Assembly (NCBI RefSeq): GCF_001439685.1
Contig: NZ_JYLH01000007.1
Coordinates: 1 to 64,000 of the forward strand
Direction of reading: 5' to 3'
Length of the DNA: 64,000 nt
Source of the DNA: Pseudomonas libanensis
Lineage (GTDB): Bacteria; Pseudomonadota; Gammaproteobacteria; Pseudomonadales; Pseudomonadaceae
Shown here: positions 17,993 to 26,664 of the stretch, piece after piece
Layout: each line of letters opens with the position of its first letter
Position numbering within the stretch: the first letter of the stretch is position 1
Notes under the pieces: model-generated
Told to the model about the DNA's origin: nothing
The model's input: only the letters and a program-made list of their open reading frames with translations
Database searches by the model: none
Made by a program: the position numbers and the translations under genes

Positions 17993-18274
17993 ATGAACAA
18001 GATCCTGGCACTGACCGCGGTACTGGCGCTGGCCGGTTGCACCACCACTTCCGACACCCTGCTGAAAAATGGCGAGCAAGGCCTGACCATCGATTGTTCG
18101 GGCGAGGCCAACTCATGGGCCAGTTGCTACGAGAAAGCCGACGCGTCCTGTGCGGGCACCGGCTACCGTATCGTCGGCACCAATGGCACGCCTGCCCTCA
18201 AGGAGAGTGACAAGACCCTGGGTCAGGATGTGGGCAATTTCAAGGGCCGTAGCGTCGTGGTGGTCTGCAAGTAA
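17993..18274 (+). CDS. Small lipoprotein
   Basis: A 93-residue predicted lipoprotein with the lipobox LAGC (Cys16) after a typical short signal sequence (MNKILALTAVLALAG). The mature part has four further cysteines (DCSGEAN, SCYEK, SCAG, VVCK), suggesting two disulfides in the periplasm. I do not recognise a characterised family. The +2 residue after the lipid Cys is Thr, which under the E. coli rule would send it to the outer membrane. It is convergent with the next small gene. Confidence 0.75.
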   Translation: MNKILALTAVLALAGCTTTSDTLLKNGEQGLTIDCSGEANSWASCYEKADASCAGTGYRIVGTNGTPALKESDKTLGQDVGNFKGRSVVVVCK

Positions 18275-18283
18275 GCCGGCGTG

Positions 18284-18514
18284 CTACAGATGCACTTCGG
18301 CGAACTTGATCCCCAGGCCACGCAGTATTTCGATCAGGTCATCCAGGCGCGGGAATGACTCGACTTCATCCTGATCGTCCACCAGGAAGTAGCTGCGACC
18401 GCCGCTTTTCTTGAAGAATACGATCCACTCGCCCAGGTCGGCGGGGTTCTGGATGACATGGGTCGCCGCAATCTGACCTTCAGCATGGCGAGCTTTGACG
18501 AGTTCTCGTTTCAT
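18284..18514 (-). CDS. Small conserved hypothetical protein
   Basis: A 76-residue soluble protein (MKRELVKARHAEGQIAATHVIQ...). The segment EWIVFFKKSGGRSYFLVDDQDEVESFPRLDDLIEILRGLGIKFAEVHL looks like a compact alpha/beta fold with a terminal helix-strand. I recall similar small proteins annotated only as hypothetical in Pseudomonas. No motif, partner or pathway is evident. Dense conserved-looking charged pattern and codon use like the neighbours support it as real. Confidence 0.6.
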   Translation of the reverse strand: MKRELVKARHAEGQIAATHVIQNPADLGEWIVFFKKSGGRSYFLVDDQDEVESFPRLDDLIEILRGLGIKFAEVHL

Positions 18515-18527
18515 AACAGGCTTTCCA

Positions 18528-18568
18528 GAAAAAACAAATGCCGCTCAAACCCAAGGTCTGAGCGGCAT
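18528..18568 (-). terminator. Terminator of the lipoprotein gene at 18679-19029
   Basis: On the minus strand ATGCCGCTCA pairs perfectly with TGAGCGGCAT (10 bp) and is followed by TTTGTTTTTT. Confidence 0.85.
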
Positions 18569-18678
18569 CTTTATAGTGAATGCCCGACAGTTTAACGGAT
18601 GCCCTGCCCCAAATGCATGCCGCCACTGACGGCTGATGGCTTTTTTATCGGCGCCAGTGCGCAGGATAGGCCTGGGGC

Positions 18679-19029
18679 TCAGCCAGAAATGCAGTCTTCC
18701 CCGGCTTTCTTCACGTCGCCCGGGCGAATCGGCACATTGGACATGCTCTCATAGAGCTTGATGCTGCTCCCGCTGGAGCGGTCTTCGATTAGGAAGATCG
18801 CCGAAGGGTCCGCCGAGAATTTTTGCGGCACAATCACCTGAATACCGTCTTTATGGGGCTCGATCTGCGGTGGCCGGCGGGTCGCTTCCAATTTACGTAC
18901 AACACACGCCGCATATTCCTGCGGCTTCTTGCCTGAGATGACCACCAATGTTGGCGGGGTCTGCTTGATATCTGCAACCGAAGCACACCCACCTATTGCC
19001 AAGGCCAGCACCAACACACTCCACTTCAT
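18679..19029 (-). CDS. Small lipoprotein of unknown function
   Basis: I set the start at 19029 (MKWSVLVLALAIGGC...), giving 116 residues with a lipobox IGGC (Cys15) and a CASVADIKQTPP mature start. An AGGTTT-type site precedes it; the in-frame ATG at 19086 would place 19 residues before the signal sequence. Two more cysteines (YAACVVRK and EDCISG) may pair. The central region (GIQVIVPQKFSADPSAIFLIEDRSSGS) has no family I can name. It is monocistronic with its own terminator. Confidence 0.72.
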   Translation of the reverse strand: MKWSVLVLALAIGGCASVADIKQTPPTLVVISGKKPQEYAACVVRKLEATRRPPQIEPHKDGIQVIVPQKFSADPSAIFLIEDRSSGSSIKLYESMSNVPIRPGDVKKAGEDCISG

Positions 19030-19241
19030 ACAAAAACCTCCGATAAAGACCCTACGACAGCGGGGATGGTAAATTTCTCCCACCAACGTAGGATTTATCT
19101 CTGATTACAGGGTAAATAACTGTTTTAAATTGTCGAAGACGTCGACGACGGCCCGATAATAAACGCGCTGGGGCTGATAAACTCCATCTTAACCTACGTA
19201 TCATTCTGATTTTTCAGAAAAAGCCCTTCTGGAGACACCCC

Positions 19242-19544
19242 ATGAAATTCATCCACCAGCGTGAGCACCTCAACGAGGGAGACATTGTCGTCATCGAATG
19301 CTCGCAGACCTGCAACATTCGCCTGATGAGCGACGCGAACTTCCGCAGCTTCAAAAATGGTGGTCGCCATACTTACCATGGTGGCGCATTCGATAAGTTC
19401 CCAGCCAAGATCACCGCGCCCAGCACTGGGTTCTGGAATATCACCCTCGACGTGGTGACCCGTCGTGCCATCAGCGTGACCCGCAAGCCGGCGCTGTCCC
19501 ACAAGATTCGCATCGTTCGTCGCACCAGCACCAAGTTGAGCTGA
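19242..19544 (+). CDS. DUF1883 domain protein
   Basis: A 100-residue protein starting MKFIHQREHLNEGDIVVIECSQTCNIRLMSDANF, the form of the DUF1883 family, predicted to be a small beta-rich domain. DUF1883 domains occur alone and fused to TIR-like domains; the function of the solitary form is not known to me. It is followed after 26 bp by a 55-codon ORF and then alkB and ada in the same direction, so it may be the first gene of that run. Confidence 0.8.
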   Translation: MKFIHQREHLNEGDIVVIECSQTCNIRLMSDANFRSFKNGGRHTYHGGAFDKFPAKITAPSTGFWNITLDVVTRRAISVTRKPALSHKIRIVRRTSTKLS

Positions 19545-19570
19545 TCCGAACACCTGAAAGGAAGAAAGCT

Positions 19571-19738
19571 GTGACCCCTACGACCAAATACGTCATCAAG
19601 TACAAACTCAACGGCGAGCGCCGCTTTGAATTTGCCCAGTTGCAAACCGACAGCGTCGAGGAAGCCAAGCAGGCCCTGGCGAAAATTCATGATGCCAGTG
19701 ACGAAATCACCGACATCAATGTGAGCAAGGCGCTGTAA
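19571..19738 (+). CDS. Small 55-residue ORF with GTG start
   Basis: This ORF begins with GTG at 19571 behind AAGGAAGAAAG and ends with TAA at 19736-19738. It encodes (M)TPTTKYVIKYKLNGERR followed by FEFAQLQTDSVEEAKQAL, then AKIHDASDEITDINVSKAL. The pattern of a strand, a helix (VEEAKQALAKIHD) and a last strand is a small alpha/beta domain. Good ribosome binding site, tight spacing to the DUF1883 gene and three bases to alkB argue that it is translated. Function unknown. Confidence 0.65.
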   Translation: MTPTTKYVIKYKLNGERRFEFAQLQTDSVEEAKQALAKIHDASDEITDINVSKAL

Positions 19739-19741
19739 GAC

Positions 19742-20407
19742 ATGTCAGGGCCGACTGCCGATTTATTCGCCGATGCTGCCCTGCAACAACCTGGGGGGCG
19801 CGAGCAGATTGGCGAAGAGTCCTACGTCCTTCGGGGCTACGCCTTGCCCTGGATTGAGCGGTTGCTGCCCGAGCTGCGGCGTGTCCTGGCCCAATCTCCG
19901 TTTCGACAGATGGTCACGCCCGGCGGCTTCACCATGTCGGCGGCGTTGAGCAGTTGCGGCGACCTGGGTTGGACCACCGATACCCGCGGCTATCGCTACA
20001 GCCCCCTCGACCCGCGCAACCAACAGCCCTGGCCCGCCATGCCAGACGCTTTGCGGCAACTGGCGGTGTCGGCGGCAACGGAGGCCGGCTTCAGCGACTT
20101 TTTACCCGACGCTTGCCTGATCAATCGCTACGTGCCTGGAGCAAAGATGTCACTGCATCAGGACAAGAACGAGCGTTGTTACAGCGCACCCGTGGTCTCG
20201 GTCTCCCTGGGTCTGCCGGCGACTTTCCTGTTTGGTGGCCATCAGCGAGCTGACAAACCGCAGAAGGTCTCGCTGTTCCATGGCGATGTGGTGGTTTGGG
20301 GCGGCGTTGATCGCCTGCGCTTTCATGGGGTGATGCCAATCAAGGAAGGCGAACATCCCGTCATGGGCCCGCAACGCATCAACCTGACCTTTCGCACTGC
20401 CGGCTGA
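19742..20407 (+). CDS. alkB: Alpha-ketoglutarate-dependent DNA repair dioxygenase AlkB
   Basis: AlkB oxidatively removes methyl groups from 1-methyladenine and 3-methylcytosine in DNA and RNA. The 221-residue protein shows the iron triad HxD in LHQDKNE with the distal His in RFHGV, the 2-oxoglutarate-binding RINLTFR (RxNxTxR) near the C-terminus and the substrate-lid segment TDTRGYRYSPLDP. It starts three bases after the small 55-residue ORF and is followed 75 bp later by ada in the same direction. AlkB and Ada belong together in the adaptive response to alkylation. Confidence 0.93.
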   Translation: MSGPTADLFADAALQQPGGREQIGEESYVLRGYALPWIERLLPELRRVLAQSPFRQMVTPGGFTMSAALSSCGDLGWTTDTRGYRYSPLDPRNQQPWPAMPDALRQLAVSAATEAGFSDFLPDACLINRYVPGAKMSLHQDKNERCYSAPVVSVSLGLPATFLFGGHQRADKPQKVSLFHGDVVVWGGVDRLRFHGVMPIKEGEHPVMGPQRINLTFRTAG

Positions 20408-20482
20408 TTTGACCGCAAGCTTCGGAGTGTCATGGGCAACCGGCACGGTTAATCTGCTCGTGAACCGTCAAGAGTGCAGGCC

Positions 20483-21529
20483 ATGAACAACGATCACGAT
20501 CCGCGCTGGGCCGCCATCATTGCCCGCGATGCCAAGGCAGACGCCTTGTTTGTCTACGGCGTGAAAACCACCGGCGTATATTGCCGGCCCAGCAGCGCTT
20601 CGCGTTTACCGCGCCCGGAAAATATCGAATTCTTCGACACCCCGGCGCAGGCCGAAGCCGCGGGTTATCGTCCGAGCAAACGTGCCGCGGGCGACCGAAC
20701 TCAACTGGCCGCCCATCATGCGCGGTTAGTTGCCAATGCCTGCCGACAGATCGAACAGGCAGAAACGGCCCCGAGCCTGGAAGTGCTCGCGCACCAGGCC
20801 GGGTTGAGCCCTTTCCACTTCCATCGTGTGTTCAAAGCCAGCACTGGCCTGACCCCCAAGGGCTATGCCCGTGCCCTGCGTTCGCGCAAGGTTCGCGACG
20901 GCCTCAAGGGCCAGCACTCAGTGACCGACACGCTGTATGGCGCAGGTTTCAACTCCAACAGCCGCTTCTATGAAACCGCCGATCAATTGCTCGGCATGAA
21001 GCCCCGCGATTACAAAAGCGGCGGTGCCAATAACACCATTCACTTTGCCGTGGGCCAATGCTCGCTGGGGGCGATTCTGGTGGCACAGAGCCAACGTGGC
21101 GTGTGCGCGATTTTGCTCGGTGACGATCCGGACAAGCTGGTGCGCGACTTGCAAGACCAGTTTCCCAAGGCCGAACTGGTCGGCGCGGATCCGGGCTTCG
21201 AACAGCTGATCGCCCAAGTCGTGGGGTTTGTCGAAGCCCCTGCCCTGGGCCTTGATCTGCCCCTGGACCTGCGCGGCACGGCGTTCCAGGAGCGCGTGTG
21301 GCAGGCTTTGCGCGAGATTCCGGTGGGCAGCACCGCCAGCTATGCGCAGATAGCCGAGCGTATCGGCGCCCCCAAATCCTTTCGCGCCGTGGCCCAGGCC
21401 TGTGGCGCCAACCACTTGGCGGTGGCGATTCCCTGTCATCGCGTGGTGCGCAGCAATGGCGAACTGTCGGGTTACCGCTGGGGCGTCGAGCGCAAGCGCC
21501 AATTGCTCGAGCGCGAGACACCGCACTGA
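20483..21529 (+). CDS. ada: Ada-type methyltransferase and transcriptional activator with altered zinc site
   Basis: Ada repairs methylphosphotriesters through its N-terminal domain and O6-methylguanine through its C-terminal domain, and activates the adaptive response. The 348-residue protein has the N-terminal domain (1-80), an AraC helix-turn-helix (about 90-175: LAHQAGLSPFHFHRVFKASTGLTPKGYARALR) and the Ogt-like domain with the active PCHRV motif. In the N-terminal domain the methyl-accepting Cys is kept (YC34RPS). The three other zinc-binding cysteines of E. coli Ada (42, 69, 72) correspond to Ser38, Ser65 and Ala68. Zinc-dependent phosphotriester repair may thus be lost or changed. A GTG at 20474 is an alternative start. 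Confidence 0.9.
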   Translation: MNNDHDPRWAAIIARDAKADALFVYGVKTTGVYCRPSSASRLPRPENIEFFDTPAQAEAAGYRPSKRAAGDRTQLAAHHARLVANACRQIEQAETAPSLEVLAHQAGLSPFHFHRVFKASTGLTPKGYARALRSRKVRDGLKGQHSVTDTLYGAGFNSNSRFYETADQLLGMKPRDYKSGGANNTIHFAVGQCSLGAILVAQSQRGVCAILLGDDPDKLVRDLQDQFPKAELVGADPGFEQLIAQVVGFVEAPALGLDLPLDLRGTAFQERVWQALREIPVGSTASYAQIAERIGAPKSFRAVAQACGANHLAVAIPCHRVVRSNGELSGYRWGVERKRQLLERETPH

Positions 21530-21641
21530 AACCTGACCCCCACAAAACACTGCATTCGTCCAGTGAATAAAACAGACTGGCCGGCTGCCAAGTGCCCTGT
21601 TAAAACAGCGAAACGCCCTACCGACGCTGGAGACGCATCCC

Positions 21642-22706
21642 ATGAGCACTTGGCCAGACACCCGTATTCTCGACCTGCTCGGCATTGATGTGCCGATCAT
21701 CCAGGCACCGATGGCCGGAGCGACGACCACCGCCATGGTGATTGCCGCCCAGCAAGCCGGCGCACTGGGCTCCATGCCCGCCGCCGCGCTGAGTATCGAG
21801 CAACTACGCGAAGCCCTGACCATTATCCGCCAAGCCAGTACGCGCCCGTTGAACCTGAATTTCTTTTGCCATCAGCCGCCCGACGCCGATGAAGCGCGTG
21901 ACCGCCGCTGGAAGGATTTGCTGCAACCCTACTACCTTGAACTGGGCGCTGATTTTGGCGCGCCGACGCCTATGTCCAATCGCGCACCATTCAACGAGGC
22001 CGCTTGCCAAGTGGTTGAGGATTTCCGCCCTGAGGTTGTGAGTTTTCACTTCGGCCTGCCGGAGAGATCCTTACTGGAGCGCGTAAAAGCCACCGGGGCG
22101 AAAGTGCTGTCATCGGCGACCACCGTCGAGGAAGCCCTCTGGCTGCAAGAAAAAGGCTGCGACGCGATCATCGCCATGGGCATTGAAGCCGGTGGGCACC
22201 GTGGCCTGTTTCTCAGTGACGACCTCAACAGCCAGATCGGCTTGATGGCCCTGGTGCCGCAGATTGTCGATGCGGTCAGGGTGCCGGTGATTGCTGCAGG
22301 CGGCATCGGCGATGCGCGGGGCATTGTCGCCGCCATGGCTCTGGGCGCCTCGGCGGTACAGATTGGCACGGCGTATCTGTTCACGCCCGAGGCCAGCGTC
22401 ACTGCTTCCCACCACCACGCGCTACGCCATGCACAGGCCAGTGAAACCGCACTGACCAACCTGTTCACCGGCCGCCCGGCGCGGGGCATCGTCAACCGCG
22501 TGATGCGTGAACTCGGCGCCATCAACCCGGCCGCGCCGGCGTTCCCAAAAGCCGGTGGTGCATTGATGCCGCTCAAGGCCAAGGATGAAGCGGGTTTCAG
22601 CAACCTGTGGGCGGGCCAGGCCCTGGGGCTTGGCAAAGACCGGTCCACCTATGACCTGACTTGCGAACTGGCCGAGCAGGCACTGGCCAGGTTCACGCGT
22701 AACTGA
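21642..22706 (+). CDS. Nitronate monooxygenase (2-nitropropane dioxygenase family)
   Basis: FMN enzymes of this family oxidise alkyl nitronates such as propionate 3-nitronate. The 354-residue TIM barrel starts DLLGIDVPIIQAPMAGATT and shows the flavin-phosphate segments VIAAGGIGDARGIVAAMALGASAVQIGTAYLFTPE plus the catalytic-His block IAMGIEAGGHRG. These agree with class I NMO. It stands in the same direction as ada but 110 bp away, so it may have its own promoter. A REP hairpin follows. Confidence 0.88.
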   Translation: MSTWPDTRILDLLGIDVPIIQAPMAGATTTAMVIAAQQAGALGSMPAAALSIEQLREALTIIRQASTRPLNLNFFCHQPPDADEARDRRWKDLLQPYYLELGADFGAPTPMSNRAPFNEAACQVVEDFRPEVVSFHFGLPERSLLERVKATGAKVLSSATTVEEALWLQEKGCDAIIAMGIEAGGHRGLFLSDDLNSQIGLMALVPQIVDAVRVPVIAAGGIGDARGIVAAMALGASAVQIGTAYLFTPEASVTASHHHALRHAQASETALTNLFTGRPARGIVNRVMRELGAINPAAPAFPKAGGALMPLKAKDEAGFSNLWAGQALGLGKDRSTYDLTCELAEQALARFTRN

Positions 22707-22735
22707 CCTCACGCAGAGCGTACATCGCCCTCTGT

Positions 22736-22757
22736 AAGAGCGAGCTTGCTCGCTCTT
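22736..22757. repeat. REP-like hairpin after the nitronate monooxygenase gene
   Basis: AAGAGCGAGC and GCTCGCTCTT are perfect 10-bp arms separated by two bases. This GAGCGAGCTTGCTCGCTC type is a common Pseudomonas intergenic REP. It may also help to end the upstream transcript. Confidence 0.75.
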
Positions 22758-22825
22758 GCAAGAGCGTTAACTGACTGACATCGCACCGCCCCTGGGCAAC
22801 ATTGCGCTGTACCGACAATGGCCAC

Positions 22826-22851
22826 TCGCTATATATTCACCTACATAGCGA
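22826..22851. promoter_or_regulatory. ModE-type operator upstream of modA
   Basis: TCGCTATATA (22826-22835), a 6-bp spacer, then TACATAGCGA (22842-22851): the arms are mirror images with one mismatch. This matches the E. coli ModE box in sequence (CGxTATATA ... TAxATAxCG) and in the 6-bp spacing. It ends 46 bp before the modA start, where molybdate-bound ModE would block transcription. No modE gene is in the window. Confidence 0.8.
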
Positions 22852-22855
22852 TTAA

Positions 22856-23650
<795 letters not shown>

Positions 23651-24331
23651 ATGCCCCTCTCGAGTGCTGATTTTTCCGCAATCTGGTTGACCATCAAGCT
23701 GGCATCACTGACCACCGTGATCCTGTTGATCATCGGCACTCCGATTGCGCTGTGGCTGTCGCGCACCACCTCGTGGTGGCGCGGCCCCATTGGTGCAGTG
23801 GTTGCATTACCGTTGGTACTGCCGCCAACGGTCATCGGTTTCTACTTGCTGTTGACCATGGGCCCCAACGGTTACTTTGGCCAGTTCACCCAGTGGCTGG
23901 GCCTGGGCACCCTCACCTTCAGCTTCGCCGGGCTGGTGATCGGCTCAGTGATCTATTCCATGCCCTTCGTGGTGCAGCCATTGCAGAACGCCTTCTGCGC
24001 CATCGGCACCCGCCCGTTGGAAGTGGCCGCGACCTTGCGCGCCAATCCGTGGGACACGTTTTTTACGGTGATCCTGCCCCTGGCACGCCCGGGGTTTATC
24101 ACCGCATCGATCCTCGGCTTTGCCCATACCGTTGGTGAGTTCGGCGTGGTGCTGATGATCGGCGGCAATATCCCGGACAAGACCCGGGTGGTCTCGGTGC
24201 AGATCTACGACCACGTTGAAGCCATGGAGTATGCCCAGGCTCATTGGCTGGCCGGTGCCATGGTGGTGTTCGCGTTCCTCGTATTGCTGGCGCTGTACTC
24301 CAGCCGCAAAACCAAGATGGGCTGGAGCTGA
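23651..24331 (+). CDS. modB: Molybdate ABC transporter permease
   Basis: ModB is the membrane channel subunit. The 226-residue protein has five hydrophobic segments and the EAA-type loop that docks with ModC, seen as [40 protein letters not shown] and [25 protein letters not shown] are typical of ModB. It is packed between modA and modC, six bases before the modC start, and must be co-transcribed with them. Confidence 0.95.
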   Translation: MPLSSADFSAIWLTIKLASLTTVILLIIGTPIALWLSRTTSWWRGPIGAVVALPLVLPPTVIGFYLLLTMGPNGYFGQFTQWLGLGTLTFSFAGLVIGSVIYSMPFVVQPLQNAFCAIGTRPLEVAATLRANPWDTFFTVILPLARPGFITASILGFAHTVGEFGVVLMIGGNIPDKTRVVSVQIYDHVEAMEYAQAHWLAGAMVVFAFLVLLALYSSRKTKMGWS

Positions 24332-24336
24332 ACGCG

Positions 24337-25416
24337 ATGATTGATATACGCCTGCACTTGAAATACTCCGCCTTTGCCCTGAACGTCGACCTGCAATTGC
24401 CCGGCCGCGGCGTGACCGCGCTATACGGGCATTCCGGCTCCGGCAAGACCACCTGCCTGCGCTGCATCGCCGGTTTGGAGCGCGCCGAAGAGGCGTTTGT
24501 GCAGATCAACGATGAGGTCTGGCAAGACAGCCACAAAGGGCTGTTTGTGCCCGCGCATAAACGCGCCTTGGGTTATGTGTTCCAGGAAGCCAGCTTGTTT
24601 CCCCACCTATCGGTACGGGCCAATCTGGCGTTCGGCCTCAAGCGCATTCCACGCCAGCAACGGCGCGTGGACATGGCCCAGGCCACCGAGCTGCTGGGCA
24701 TCGGCCACCTGCTTGAGCGTCAGCCGCAACACCTGTCCGGCGGCGAGCGCCAACGCATCGGCATCGCCCGCGCCTTGCTGACCAGCCCCAGGTTGCTGTT
24801 GATGGATGAGCCCCTGGCGGCCCTGGACAGCCAACGCAAAAGCGAGATCCTGCCTTACCTGGAACGCCTGCACGACGAGCTGGATATTCCGGTGCTGTAC
24901 GTCAGCCACGCCCAGGATGAGGTCGCGCGACTGGCCGACCATATCGTCTTGCTCAGCGAGGGCAAAGCCTTGGCCAGCGGGCCCATCGGCGAAACCCTGG
25001 CACGGCTCGACCTGCCCCTGGCCCTGGGCGACGATGCTGGCGTGGTGATCGCTGGCCGGGTGATTGCCTACGATGAGAACTACCAGTTGCTCACTCTGCA
25101 ACTGCCCGATTGCCCGTTACAGATTCGCGTGGCTCATACGCCGCTGGCGCTGGGCCAACTGCTGCGGGTCAAGATCCAGGCACGGGATGTAAGCCTCAAT
25201 TTGCAAGCGGAAGCACACAGCAGCATCCTCAATCGGCTCCCCGTCACCGTCACCCAGGACATTGCCGCGGATAACAGCGCCCATGTGCTGGTGCGCCTGG
25301 ATGCAGGCGGCACGCCGTTGCTGGCACGCATCACGCGCTTCTCACGCGACCAACTGCACCTGCATCCGGGCCAGGCATTGTGGGCGCAAATCAAGGCGGT
25401 GGCAGTGCTGGCCTAA
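24337..25416 (+). CDS. modC: Molybdate ABC transporter ATP-binding protein
   Basis: ModC is the ATPase of the importer. With ATG 24337 it has 359 residues: Walker [10 protein letters not shown] (31-39), Q-loop FQEASLFPH, signature LSGGERQR, Walker [13 protein letters not shown], switch His in YVSHAQDE, and a C-terminal TOBE/MOP domain (about 290-359) that can bind molybdate and give feedback inhibition. Length and the TOBE domain match ModC rather than other ABC ATPases. Confidence 0.95.
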   Translation: MIDIRLHLKYSAFALNVDLQLPGRGVTALYGHSGSGKTTCLRCIAGLERAEEAFVQINDEVWQDSHKGLFVPAHKRALGYVFQEASLFPHLSVRANLAFGLKRIPRQQRRVDMAQATELLGIGHLLERQPQHLSGGERQRIGIARALLTSPRLLLMDEPLAALDSQRKSEILPYLERLHDELDIPVLYVSHAQDEVARLADHIVLLSEGKALASGPIGETLARLDLPLALGDDAGVVIAGRVIAYDENYQLLTLQLPDCPLQIRVAHTPLALGQLLRVKIQARDVSLNLQAEAHSSILNRLPVTVTQDIAADNSAHVLVRLDAGGTPLLARITRFSRDQLHLHPGQALWAQIKAVAVLA

Positions 25417-25490
25417 CCAATTGGCACGACCGAAAGACGCTGCGGTCAATCAGTCATACCGGCCTGATTTGTTGTCAAGGAACCCGCACC

Positions 25491-26540
25491 ATGCCTGATT
25501 CTTCGTTGCCCGCCGACCTGCCCCGCGACCTGCATTACGTTGACGACACCCAGCCTGGCATTCGCCGCAAGAAGGTGCGGGGCAAGTTCCAGTACCTGGA
25601 CGCCAAAGGCGAGCGCATCACCGATGCCGATGAAATCAAACGCCTGAACGCCCTGGCCGTGCCGCCCGCCTACACCGATGTGTGGATCTGCGCCGACCCT
25701 CGCGGCCACTTGCAAGCCACCGGCCGCGATGCCCGTGGCCGCAAGCAATACCGCTACCACCCACGCTGGCGCGAAGTGCGTGACAGCGACAAGTACTCGC
25801 GCTTGCAGGCCTTCGGCAACGCCTTGCCGAAATTGCGCAAACAGCTGGAAGCACAGATCGCCGAGCCGGGGTTTACCCGCGAAAAGGTCCTGGCGACGGT
25901 AGTGATGTTGCTGGATGCCACGCTGATTCGCGTCGGCAATACCCAGTACGCCCGCGAGAATAAATCCTACGGCCTGACCACCCTGCGCAACCGCCATGTG
26001 GATATCAAGGGCAACGAGATCCAGTTTCAGTTTCGTGGCAAGAGCGGTGTCGAGCACCAGGTCAGCGTCAAGGACCGGCGCCTGGCCAGTGTGGTCAAGC
26101 GCTGTATGGAGCTGCCCGGGCAGAACCTGTTCCAGTACCTGGACGAAGACGGTGAACGCCATACCGTCAGTTCCCACGACGTCAACGCCTACCTGCATGA
26201 ACTGACCGGCGAAGACTTTACCGCCAAGGACTATCGCACCTGGGCCGGCACGGCCATGGCGTTGGCGGTGTTGCGCGAGTTGGCGTGGCAACCGGAGTCC
26301 GACGCCAAGCGGCATGTGGTGGCGATGGTCAAGAACGTTGCCAGGCAGTTGGGCAATACGCCTGCGGTGTGCCGAAAATGTTACATCCACCCTGCGGTGC
26401 TTGAGCATTTCAGCCTCGGTGAATTGTCCAAGCTGCCCAAGCCCCGGGTGCGCAAGGGCCTGAAAGCCGAGGAAGTGGCCCTGGCGATGTTCCTTGAGAA
26501 ACTGGCCAAGGACTTGCCGCACAACGCCAAGGTGGGTTAG
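25491..26540 (+). CDS. DNA topoisomerase IB
   Basis: This is a poxvirus-like type IB topoisomerase that relaxes supercoils through a 3'-phosphotyrosine link. With ATG 25491 it has 349 residues. The N-terminal domain begins LHYVDDTQPGIRRKKVRGKFQYL. Catalytic residues are visible: Arg in LIRVGNTQYARENKSYGLTTL, Lys in FRGKSGVEH, Arg in KDYRTWAGT, and the nucleophile Tyr in CRKCYIHPAV. Bacterial homologues are widespread in Pseudomonas and not essential. It follows modC by 74 bp but is functionally unrelated. Confidence 0.93.
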   Translation: MPDSSLPADLPRDLHYVDDTQPGIRRKKVRGKFQYLDAKGERITDADEIKRLNALAVPPAYTDVWICADPRGHLQATGRDARGRKQYRYHPRWREVRDSDKYSRLQAFGNALPKLRKQLEAQIAEPGFTREKVLATVVMLLDATLIRVGNTQYARENKSYGLTTLRNRHVDIKGNEIQFQFRGKSGVEHQVSVKDRRLASVVKRCMELPGQNLFQYLDEDGERHTVSSHDVNAYLHELTGEDFTAKDYRTWAGTAMALAVLRELAWQPESDAKRHVVAMVKNVARQLGNTPAVCRKCYIHPAVLEHFSLGELSKLPKPRVRKGLKAEEVALAMFLEKLAKDLPHNAKVG

Positions 26541-26664
26541 CCTCTGCGTCCCTTCTGATTAACGGGATGACCGCCGACGTGAACAACTAAGCCTTCCAAA
26601 ATGTATCTGCAACGAGCCGCCTGGTGCGCTTGTTGGCCTGTTCGACATTTTCTTGGAGGTGCTG

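Noticed and set aside
25446..26522. 358-codon frame opposite the topoisomerase IB gene
   Set aside because: Shadow frame; composition is of the antisense type and the topoisomerase is certain.
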